Assembly (NCBI GenBank): GCA_937914675.1
Contig: CALDOC010000495.1
Coordinates: 1-15,015, forward strand
DNA length: 15,015 nucleotides
Direction: 5' to 3'
From: an uncultured Sulfurimonas sp.
GTDB taxonomy: Bacteria; Campylobacterota; Campylobacteria; Campylobacterales; Sulfurimonadaceae
Both the position numbers and the translations under genes were made by a program. The notes beneath the pieces were generated by a model. It saw only the letters and a list, made by a program, of their open reading frames with translations, did no database searches and had not been told where the DNA came from. Below, piece by piece: positions 7,498-14,287 of this stretch. The number at the start of each line of letters is the position of its first letter. Within the stretch, counting starts at the first letter, position 1.

Positions 7498-7518
7498 ATT
7501 TTTACGGAGCGCTAAAAC

Positions 7519-8625
7519 TTGCCTTTAAACCTACAAACGCATACAGAACATTTCACTAACCCACTCTATTTGGAAAGTGGTCGTATTTTAGAACCTTACG
7601 ACATTACTTATGAAACTTATGGGTACTTAAATGATGACAAAAGCAACGTGATTGTAGTCACTCACGCTTTGACTGGTTCACATCATGCGGCTGGAATCTA
7701 TGAAGGTGAAAATAAAGCTGGTTGGTGGGATGGAATCATCGGTCCCAATAAAGCGATAGACACTAACAAATATTTTGTAATTTGCACAAACGTCATAGGT
7801 AGCTGTTTTGGTTCAACAGGTCCCATGAGCTCTCACCACGCTCATGATCAGCCCTATCGTTACAAATTTCCCGTCGTCAGCATAAAAGACATGGTAAAAG
7901 CGCAACGCATTTTGTTTGACAGACTTGACATACATAGAGTGGAAGCTATCATTGGCGGTTCCATGGGCGGCATGCAAGCGCTTCAATTCGCCGTTCACTA
8001 TCCAAACTTTGCGAACAAAATCATATCATTAGCGGCCACGCACGCCACGCAAGCTTGGGCCATCGCTTTTAACAAAGTGGCGCAAGAGGCGATACTCAAA
8101 GACCCAGATTTTAAACAAGGTTATTATGACCCTGAAATTCTCAAAGAGCAGGGATTGACGGGTATGGCGATTGGTCGCATGGCTGGGCATATAAGCTTTT
8201 TGTCCCATGAGTCTATGAGAGAGAAGTTTGGTCGAGAGTACAAGCTTACAGATGGACTTTACGAACTTTTTGGAAAATTTCAAGTTGAATCTTACTTAGA
8301 GTATAATGGATACAATTTTTCGAAATGGTTTGACCCTTTGACATATCTTTACATAACGAAAGCCATCAACATTTATGACTTGAGTCGTGGATTTGATTCG
8401 CTCCATGAAGCGCTTAAAAAAATAACCGCGGAGTTGCATCTTATAAGTTTTAAAAACGACGTGTTGTTTAAAAACTTTGAGATGAAAGAGATTTCCGACG
8501 TTCTTGTTGAAATTGGAAACAAAAATCATACGTACATGGACGTTGACAGCGATTATGGGCATGACGCGTTTCTCGTAGAACTTGATAAATTTGAATATTA
8601 CATAAAGGAAGCATTAAATGGCTAA
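7519..8625 (+). CDS. metX: homoserine O-acetyltransferase
   Basis: Alpha/beta-hydrolase that acetylates homoserine with acetyl-CoA for methionine synthesis (a succinyl-CoA variant cannot be excluded). At 368 residues it is of normal length. Seen are the entry HALTGSHHAAG, the oxyanion/NVIGSCFGSTGP region, the nucleophile elbow GGSMGGMQAL (Ser148), Asp314 in FKNDVLF and His348 in SDYGHDAFL, which complete the triad. The start is TTG, chosen because a GGAG site (7506-7509) lies 9 bases upstream and the family's N-terminus (typically -FTNPLYLESGRIL-) begins here. It is the first gene of an operon; its last 8 bases overlap xseB. Confidence 0.96.
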   Translation: MPLNLQTHTEHFTNPLYLESGRILEPYDITYETYGYLNDDKSNVIVVTHALTGSHHAAGIYEGENKAGWWDGIIGPNKAIDTNKYFVICTNVIGSCFGSTGPMSSHHAHDQPYRYKFPVVSIKDMVKAQRILFDRLDIHRVEAIIGGSMGGMQALQFAVHYPNFANKIISLAATHATQAWAIAFNKVAQEAILKDPDFKQGYYDPEILKEQGLTGMAIGRMAGHISFLSHESMREKFGREYKLTDGLYELFGKFQVESYLEYNGYNFSKWFDPLTYLYITKAINIYDLSRGFDSLHEALKKITAELHLISFKNDVLFKNFEMKEISDVLVEIGNKNHTYMDVDSDYGHDAFLVELDKFEYYIKEALNG

Positions 8626-8803
8626 AGACAACTTTGAAGAGAAACTAGAGAGCGCTAAAGTAATTTTAGAAACGCTAATGAAGCCAGAAATCACCCTTGC
8701 AGACAGCGTAAAAGCTTATGAAAAAGGAATGAAAGAGCTAAGCGCGGCGCAAAAAATGCTAGAAGAGGCCACCATTAAAATACAAGAGATTAAGAACTCA
8801 TAG
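8618..8803 (+). CDS. xseB: exodeoxyribonuclease VII small subunit
   Basis: A 61-residue helical protein of the XseB family, which binds the XseA large subunit to degrade single-stranded DNA. It shows the family pattern: NFEEKLESAKVILETL, a turn, ITLADSVKAYEKGMKEL, then a second helix ending EEATIKIQEI. An AAGGA site (8606-8610) lies about 7 bases before the ATG, which overlaps the end of metX by 8 bases. The stop TAG is followed directly by the next ATG. No xseA is in the window. Confidence 0.92.
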   Translation: MAKDNFEEKLESAKVILETLMKPEITLADSVKAYEKGMKELSAAQKMLEEATIKIQEIKNS

Positions 8804-9601
8804 ATGAGAGCCGCTGTTCTTCAACTCAACTCACAAGGCATGAGTTCGACAAAACTATACAACTACATACGAGTGGCTCACAAAAAGAACGTAAAAATTC
8901 TACTTATCGGAGAGTACGTTCTCAACCCTTTTTTCAACGAACTCAAAACCATGTCCATCAGCATGATTGAGGAACAAGCCAATCATCAGATAAAAATTTT
9001 AAAAGAGTTGTCGTCGACATACGACATGACGATAGTCGCGCCCCTCATAATAGTCGACAAAAAAGAAGTTTACAAAACAACCGCGAAATTCGCGCCCTCT
9101 TCCACTTCTTACTACAACCAACAAATTCTCATAAACTACGCTCATTGGAACGAAGAAAAGTTTTTCGCGAATGAGATGAGCGCTCTGCAAACGCCCATGA
9201 TTTTTAAGATCAACGGTTTCAAGTTTGCCATCATGAACGGTTTTGAGCTCCATTTTGACGAACTCTTCGCGACCTTGTCTAAAAAAAACATAGACTGCGT
9301 TTTGGTGCCAAGCGTTTCGACCTTCGAATCATTCGACAGATGGAAAGCGCTCATAAGCACGCGGGCGTTTACGCACAACTGCTACGTTTTAAGAGCCAAC
9401 AGAATTGGCGAATATCAAGACAAAGATTTCAACTGGAAATTTTACGGCGACTCCGTCTTAGCCTCGCCAGACGGTGAAATACTTGAGCATTTGGGAAATA
9501 CGGAAGAACTCATGATAGTGGACATGAGCCATGCGGAAGTAATTCACGCCCGTCGCGCTTGGGGTTTTAAAGAGGCTATCAACAAAAGATACAAGGAATA
9601 A
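8804..9601 (+). CDS. nitrilase-fold (carbon-nitrogen hydrolase) family protein, active site altered
   Basis: A 265-residue protein of the carbon-nitrogen hydrolase superfamily. Recognisable are the first strand AAVLQLNS, the Glu region LLIGEYVLNPFF (Glu37), the VLVPSVSTFESFDRW stretch, RAFTHNCYVLRANRIGE and GDSVLASPDGEIL, all in family order. The usual Lys (YRK-x-x-L) appears as Gln106 in YYNQQIL. The nucleophile motif C-Y-D-x-x-F-P-E aligns with GFELHFDE (146-153), so Gly146 sits where Cys is expected. By my alignment only Glu37 of the Glu-Lys-Cys triad remains. I infer loss of amidase activity, or a divergent Campylobacterota branch. It abuts xseB (TAGATG) and is followed by the E1-like gene two bases later. 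Confidence 0.82.
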   Translation: MRAAVLQLNSQGMSSTKLYNYIRVAHKKNVKILLIGEYVLNPFFNELKTMSISMIEEQANHQIKILKELSSTYDMTIVAPLIIVDKKEVYKTTAKFAPSSTSYYNQQILINYAHWNEEKFFANEMSALQTPMIFKINGFKFAIMNGFELHFDELFATLSKKNIDCVLVPSVSTFESFDRWKALISTRAFTHNCYVLRANRIGEYQDKDFNWKFYGDSVLASPDGEILEHLGNTEELMIVDMSHAEVIHARRAWGFKEAINKRYKE

Positions 9602-9603
9602 AA

Positions 9604-10275
9604 ATGTTAAAATATTTTCATCGTCAAGTGCAGTTATGGGGTGAGGAGACGCAAACTCTTCTTCAAAACAAAAGAATCGCCATAGTTGGCGCCGGCGGGC
9701 TTGGTTCCTCTTTGGCGTTCGCTCTCGGAGCTAGTGGGATTGGCGAAATTCACATAATTGATTTTGATGAAGTGAGTCTTCACAACATCCATCGTCAGAT
9801 CGCTTTTAAGATGGGTGACGAAGGCAAAAACAAAGCTCTTGTAAACGCGGAACTTATTATGCAAAGATGCCCATTTACAAAGGCTATAGCTTATGAGTGT
9901 AACTTCCAAGAGTGGACTCAGAAGAACGTTGAAGTCGACCTAATCATAGACGCGACGGACAATCTTGCAACTCGTGGAGACATCAACGCCTACGCAAAAA
10001 GCGTCGCCACTCCTTGGGTATATGGAAGCGTTGAGGCTTTTCATGGTCAGGTATGTTTTATAGACGAGTCATCATTCACTGACGCTTTTAAAATCATCAA
10101 AAAGACGCCAGCGGGAATCGCCGCGCCAATCGTCATGCATATCGCTTCGCTTCAAGCAAATCTGGCGCTTAGGCATTTGGCTGGTTTAAGCGTTAAAAAA
10201 GACACTCTTTACTACCTCTTTTTTAACTCGGAGGGAGAGTTGATCACCCAAAAATTTGGTTTGCCTAAATCTTAA
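9604..10275 (+). CDS. ThiF/MoeB/HesA-family adenylyltransferase (E1-like)
   Basis: Enzyme of the E1-like family that adenylates the C-terminal glycine of ThiS/MoaD-type carriers. Seen are the start FHRQVQLWGEETQ, the nucleotide loop GAGGLGS (29-35), DFDEVSLHNIHRQ (53-65, with the conserved Asp, Asn, Arg-Gln), KNKALVNAELI and DATDN (116-120), so the ATP site is complete. At 223 residues it is short. The two CxxC zinc pairs and the catalytic-Cys crossover loop of ThiF/MoeB are not visible; that region reads SSFTDAFKIIKKTPAGI. A good AAGGA site precedes the ATG. Function with the thiS product of this window is plausible but unproven, as MoaD-type or other carriers may exist elsewhere. Confidence 0.88.
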   Translation: MLKYFHRQVQLWGEETQTLLQNKRIAIVGAGGLGSSLAFALGASGIGEIHIIDFDEVSLHNIHRQIAFKMGDEGKNKALVNAELIMQRCPFTKAIAYECNFQEWTQKNVEVDLIIDATDNLATRGDINAYAKSVATPWVYGSVEAFHGQVCFIDESSFTDAFKIIKKTPAGIAAPIVMHIASLQANLALRHLAGLSVKKDTLYYLFFNSEGELITQKFGLPKS

Positions 10276-10288
10276 AGTCGTCATGAGC

Positions 10289-10475
10289 TTAGAGTTTAGA
10301 TATATATTGCGCTAAAGCTCTAATCTCATCATCATTAAATTTTGAGATTTGAGCCTTCATGACTCCTTTCATAGAACCGCCATAACTGCCGTCTTTGTAG
10401 CCATTCAACGCCAAAAGCGTAGTTTCAACGTTTTTAAAAGCTCTTCTTTTACCGATGACGACTTAGAACCATCGC
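10289..10475 (-). pseudogene. C-terminal remnant of a cytochrome c
   Basis: On the minus strand the frame ending with TAA at 10289 encodes LNGYKDGSYGGSMKGVMKAQ followed by ISKFNDDEIRALAQYISKL, the typical last part of a small class I cytochrome c, with Met and the closing helix. The frame is open only back to an in-frame stop at 10463-10465. A neighbouring frame (about 10445-10475) shows DGSKSSSV, resembling the segment after a CxxCH haem site, which implies another frameshift. The CxxCH itself is absent because the yaiI-like coding region begins there. It looks like the decayed end of a lost gene with no haem-binding capacity. Confidence 0.7.
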
Positions 10476-10936
10476 TACTGTCCAGTTTCACAATGTTTTG
10501 CCAGAAAATTGTTTAACTGGCTTGCAAACTGATGAGCGTCTTTTGCGCAAAAAGGCTTAGGCCCTCTTGTCATCTCACCACTCTCTCTTATCTTGTCCAT
10601 GAGATTTCTCATGGCGAGGTACTGCTTGATGTTGTCGACGCTATAAAGTTCTCCCCTATGATCTATGGCATGCGAGTTTTTGCTTATCACTCTATCCGCG
10701 AGCGGGATGTCCGCCGTTATGACCAAATCACCCTCTTGCGCCATCTCTACTATCTTGTGATCGGCCTCGTCCGCTCCAGCGTCCACTATAAGATAGGTGA
10801 CGTGAGTCGACTTTCCAATGCTTACTTTTTTGTTCGCAATTACGTAAGTTTTGATTTTTAAGCGCTCTATTGAGCGAAGCAGTATTGGTTTTAGAAGATT
10901 GGGAAACGCGTCGCCGTCTACAAATATTTTAAGCAT
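10475..10936 (-). CDS. YaiI/YqxD family protein (DUF188, UPF0178)
   Basis: A 153-residue protein of the widespread DUF188 family, whose biochemical role is not established. It begins IFVDGDAFPN (residues 4-13), the family's acidic start, and has VDAGADEADHKIVEMAQEGD followed by LVITADIPLADRVISK and the HRGELY strand, all conserved and consistent with a PIN/NYN-like metal-binding nuclease fold. Its start overlaps the end of the GIY-YIG gene by 8 bases (ATGCTTAA), so they are co-translated. A cytochrome c relic begins right behind its stop codon. Confidence 0.92.
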   Translation of the reverse strand: MLKIFVDGDAFPNLLKPILLRSIERLKIKTYVIANKKVSIGKSTHVTYLIVDAGADEADHKIVEMAQEGDLVITADIPLADRVISKNSHAIDHRGELYSVDNIKQYLAMRNLMDKIRESGEMTRGPKPFCAKDAHQFASQLNNFLAKHCETGQ

Positions 10937-11174
10937 TGATCAACTCCAGTTTTTTGCTTCTCTTTAGCTTCTTTATCTCTATCTCGCGTTTTGCAGCGCT
11001 GCTTCTATCTTTGGACGACTCTGAGTATACAAGCTTGACTGGTCTTCGAACCTTCGTGTATTTTGCGCCTTTGTTCGAGTTGTTGTGTTCATCCAATCTG
11101 CGTTGAACGTCAGTGGATATTCCAGTATACAACGTATCGTCGTTACATTGCAATATATAGATAAAATAGGACAT
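10929..11174 (-). CDS. GIY-YIG nuclease superfamily protein (UPF0213/YhbQ-like)
   Basis: A small single-domain GIY-YIG protein of 81 residues. It opens with FIYILQCNDDTLYTGIS, containing the paired Y-I-L and Y-T-G-I strands, followed by the Arg in DVQRRLDEHN and a helix with KREIEIKKLKRSKKLELI. The catalytic-site Glu is expected in the latter region. I chose the start at 11174 because GGAG lies about 5 bases upstream and the family begins at this Met. A longer frame from 11237 would run through the promoter of the divergent regulator. The cellular role of this branch is unclear. Confidence 0.9.
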   Translation of the reverse strand: MSYFIYILQCNDDTLYTGISTDVQRRLDEHNNSNKGAKYTKVRRPVKLVYSESSKDRSSAAKREIEIKKLKRSKKLELINA

Positions 11175-11204
11175 GTTCACTCCACGATTATAAAGAAATT
11201 GTAC

Positions 11205-11210
11205 TATAAT
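11205..11210 (+). promoter_or_regulatory. candidate -10 box for the response regulator at 11250
   Basis: TATAAT preceded by TAC on the plus strand, 39 bases before the ATG. The leader of about 33 bases contains the ribosome site AGGA (11239-11242) with a 7-base spacer. On the opposite strand TATAAT (11192-11187) lies too close to the GIY-YIG start to leave a normal leader. Confidence 0.5.
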
Positions 11211-11249
11211 ATTACCACAAAAAAGATTTTGCAACATTAGGATTTTACG

Positions 11250-11999
11250 ATGGAAGAGTGCCGCGTTCTCATAGTTGAAGATGACGAAATTACGTCGCTA
11301 AATCTTGAACTCTCACTAAAAAAAAATGGCTATGACATTATATATCTTTGCGACAACATTACTCAAGCTAAAAATCATGTCTCTATTTATCGTCCAGACA
11401 TTGTAATAATAGACATTTCGCTACAAGAGAAGAATGATGGAATCGAACTTGCCGCTTTTATAAGAAACGAGCACTCCCTTCCATTTATATTTCTTACGTC
11501 ATATAGTGATGAGGACATAATATCTCAGGCAAAATTAACAGAGCCTTATGGCTATATTCTCAAACCTTTTGACCCACCTTCGCTTCATGCGACTATACAG
11601 ATGGCTCTTTTTAAATATAAACTTGAAGAGGAGAGGAAAGAAGACCTTAAATCACTTAAAATTGATAAGTTAAATTTAGAAAAACTTCTGTTTTCCAAAG
11701 CCTCATCAAATAAACCCATCGTAAAATTTGGTTTCAAGTACCATATTGACATTAGTATATGCGAGTCTTTTTACAATGGAAAAAAATTAGGGCTTACTAA
11801 AAAAGAGAACTCTTTTTTAAGACTTCTCGTCGCTCAACTTGGCCTTGTGGTTAGCTTTGAGCAAGTCATAGACTATATTTGGGAAGAAAAAGGCGCTACT
11901 CAAAACAGCGTGAGAACGTTAGTTTGGCGACTAAGAAGTAAACTAGAAAATGACATTATAAAAAACGCTTCTGGAATTGGTTACTACATAGAAGAGTGA
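11250..11999 (+). CDS. response regulator with winged-helix output
   Basis: Two-component regulator of 249 residues. The receiver domain (about 4-118) has Asp11/Asp12, the phospho-acceptor Asp55 in IVIIDISLQEKNDGIEL, Thr83 and Lys105 in YILKPFD. A charged helix (about 120-150) may form a coiled coil for dimerisation. The C-terminal OmpR/PhoB-like winged helix (about 163-249) has LGLTKKENSFLRLLV, the recognition helix NSVRTLVWRLRSKLE and the final wing GIGYYIEE. It converges on the hybrid kinase at 12005 with only five bases between the stop codons, so it is the obvious candidate partner, although the two are not cotranscribed. Confidence 0.93.
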   Translation: MEECRVLIVEDDEITSLNLELSLKKNGYDIIYLCDNITQAKNHVSIYRPDIVIIDISLQEKNDGIELAAFIRNEHSLPFIFLTSYSDEDIISQAKLTEPYGYILKPFDPPSLHATIQMALFKYKLEEERKEDLKSLKIDKLNLEKLLFSKASSNKPIVKFGFKYHIDISICESFYNGKKLGLTKKENSFLRLLVAQLGLVVSFEQVIDYIWEEKGATQNSVRTLVWRLRSKLENDIIKNASGIGYYIEE

Positions 12000-12004
12000 T
12001 AGAT

Positions 12005-14287
12005 TTAGTCTATTCTAATCTCTTCTAAAATTTTCTGAATCTTTACAAACGCGGATTCATAATCAAAATCGCTCTTTTCCTCCGAAGCCATCTTTTCCAT
12101 TTGAGTTGAAATATTTTGCAAAGACTCCATTCTAAAGTTCGCGCTTGAGCCTTTTATGGAATGAGAAGATAATGCGATGCTTCTATAATCCCTAGTCGCT
12201 ATTGAATGTTTCAACTTAGGAATAAGCTTTCGCGACTTGGTAATAAACAAACGAAGAAGCATAATTAACTCTTCATGAGTAAGCATCAACTCTTTATGCA
12301 ACCGTTGCGCGTCTAAGCCAACTATTGTGCGAGGAGTATCATCCACTTTTTTGTTTTCTGCGATGACTGTTTCTCGTTTTAAATAAATTCCAAACAAATG
12401 TTCAAGATCTTTTATGACGATGGGCTTTCCCAAAAACGCGTCAAAACCTTTACTGAAGACTATCGCTCTTTCACCCTTTGCCACGTTCGCGGTCAAGGCG
12501 GATATGGGTGTGTGCTTTAAACCTTTCTTCTGTTCATGCTTCAAAATCATTTCAACGGATTTATAACCATCCATGACAGGCATCTGTTCATCCATAAATA
12601 CCAAGTCGTAACTATTCTTTTTAAACAAATTGTACGCCTCTTCTCCATTATTCGCCAAATCGAAGCTAAGCCCATATTTTGAAAACAAAATTTTTATCAA
12701 TTCTTGATTTGCTCTATCATCCTCCGCCACCAAAACATGACCTGCAAATTTTTTTGATATATGAGAGTATACGCTAGATAAATTTTTTGGAAACAATAAT
12801 TCTAACAACACTCTGTTGATTTTTGAGTAATACAGAGGAAAGCACATGCTCGCTATGTGCTTTTGCTCTTCATAATCGTCACTCGACATGCTCATTAGCG
12901 CTATGTACTTTTTGTCGGAATTAATAACGGCGTTTTTAAATTCAGAATCACTCTCTTCATTAACGAAAAGAGTTATATCCGCGTCAGAATTTATATTATC
13001 AACCATTTCAATATTAAAACCAAAAGAATCCGCATATTTAAGAAACGCTTCATGAGTGAATTTAACTCTTTTATTTTTAGCGTACAATGCAAACTTTAGA
13101 TCTTTTAATCCTTCTATGTTTTCAAAATATTTACTTTCATGGATATAGATTTCCACTGGTATTTCCATCCAAAACATACTGCCAACTCCCAGCGTTGAGA
13201 CTACGTCGACATAACCATTCATATGATCCGCTAATTGAGAGCAGATGGACAATCCAAGTCCCGTTCCCTCATAATCCTTATGTTCGCTATATCTAGTTTG
13301 CGTAAAAGCCGTAAAAATGTTTTTTAAATCTTCGGGGCTAATTCCTATGCCGTTATCTTCAACGCTAATTCTTAATTTTTTATCTTCACAACTCATGTTT
13401 ACGGAAATAATGCCGTTTAGTTCTGTAAATTTAATGGCGTTACTTAAAAAATTAGATAGAATTTGTTTTATTCTTAATGAATCCGCATATAGCTCTTTAG
13501 AAATTTTTGGATCCAAATAAGCTAAGATCGTGATGTTTTTTTCACTTGCGCTCGCGACGAACAACTCCAATATTTTGCTTATTTCGTCATGAATGTAGAA
13601 CGTGCTTGGAATGATCACAAACTCGCCACTCCGAAGTTTTGAAAAATCCAAAATGTCGTCTATTATGCTCAAAAGATTTTTTCCACTGTTATGGATAATA
13701 TCGAGATAACTTTTATGTTTGCTTGAAATATCTTCTTCCATAAGTATGTTGACAAAGCCAAGCATGGCGTTTAGCGGCGTTCGTATTTCATGTGAAGTGT
13801 TATACAAGAAGTGATCCTTCGCTTCTACCGCCACTAGAGCCTCTTGTCTCGCGTCTATAAGTTTTTGAAAAGTATTGTCGGTGTAAAATTTTAAAATTCC
13901 TCTAAAATTTTGATCAAAAACATGGGAAAGCTCGTTAAAAGATTCTCTAGCGCTCAGTCCGGTGTCATATGAAAAATCAAGCATTGAACGACGAAATCGA
14001 CTACAGATTTCAAATAATTCATCTGCGCTTATTTCTCTATGTTTTAAATAAGCGAGCAAATTTTCCATAATCGGACAAGAACCGGTCTCCCTTTCATTGG
14101 ATATTACGTCCATAAAATAGTCAAACACTCCATTGGCGTATTTATCTAAAAAATATATTTCATCTATGTTGTGTAGTTCAAGTATAACTTTAACGGAGTC
14201 GCAAGAGACCCATCTTCGCAAAATCATATCTTTTGACTCTATAAAAGTCACTTTAATGGATATTAAAGCGCTGGTGTTGTTGTTCAT
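12005..14287 (-). CDS. soluble hybrid histidine kinase with receiver and HPt domains
   Basis: Multi-step phosphorelay kinase of 760 residues from the chosen start. An all-helical N-terminal domain (about 1-140, with RRWVSCDSVKVILELHNID, somewhat like RsbR-type sensors, tentative) comes first. HisKA follows with His166 (NTSHEIRTPLNAMLGF), then HATPase with Asn279/Asn283, DNGIG (311-315) and GTGLGL (341-346). A degenerate receiver-like segment (about 396-500) precedes a true receiver (515-635) with Asp523/524, Asp566 and Lys621, and an HPt domain with His709 (SSHSIKGSSANF). No membrane helix is visible. The start at 14287 forms an ATGA overlap with the upstream deformylase-like gene; an upstream ATG at 14368 would overlap it by 85 bases. 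Sensing may come from that partner. Confidence 0.92.
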   Translation of the reverse strand: MNNNTSALISIKVTFIESKDMILRRWVSCDSVKVILELHNIDEIYFLDKYANGVFDYFMDVISNERETGSCPIMENLLAYLKHREISADELFEICSRFRRSMLDFSYDTGLSARESFNELSHVFDQNFRGILKFYTDNTFQKLIDARQEALVAVEAKDHFLYNTSHEIRTPLNAMLGFVNILMEEDISSKHKSYLDIIHNSGKNLLSIIDDILDFSKLRSGEFVIIPSTFYIHDEISKILELFVASASEKNITILAYLDPKISKELYADSLRIKQILSNFLSNAIKFTELNGIISVNMSCEDKKLRISVEDNGIGISPEDLKNIFTAFTQTRYSEHKDYEGTGLGLSICSQLADHMNGYVDVVSTLGVGSMFWMEIPVEIYIHESKYFENIEGLKDLKFALYAKNKRVKFTHEAFLKYADSFGFNIEMVDNINSDADITLFVNEESDSEFKNAVINSDKKYIALMSMSSDDYEEQKHIASMCFPLYYSKINRVLLELLFPKNLSSVYSHISKKFAGHVLVAEDDRANQELIKILFSKYGLSFDLANNGEEAYNLFKKNSYDLVFMDEQMPVMDGYKSVEMILKHEQKKGLKHTPISALTANVAKGERAIVFSKGFDAFLGKPIVIKDLEHLFGIYLKRETVIAENKKVDDTPRTIVGLDAQRLHKELMLTHEELIMLLRLFITKSRKLIPKLKHSIATRDYRSIALSSHSIKGSSANFRMESLQNISTQMEKMASEEKSDFDYESAFVKIQKILEEIRID

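Noticed and set aside
7321..7515. Hydrophobic 64-residue frame on the plus strand before metX
   Set aside because: It is rich in Phe, Ile and Leu as expected for the reverse of a Lys/Glu-rich AT strand, has no ribosome site, and runs through the likely metX promoter and palindrome.
8029..8562. Minus-strand frames within metX
   Set aside because: They are shadows of metX, whose catalytic triad is complete.
10532..10861. 109-residue plus-strand frame
   Set aside because: Antisense to the DUF188 gene, which has conserved motifs; no ribosome site or recognisable domain.
11175..11237. Longer N-terminus for the GIY-YIG protein
   Set aside because: The family starts at the Met at 11174, which has a GGAG site. 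The longer form would cover the divergent promoter.
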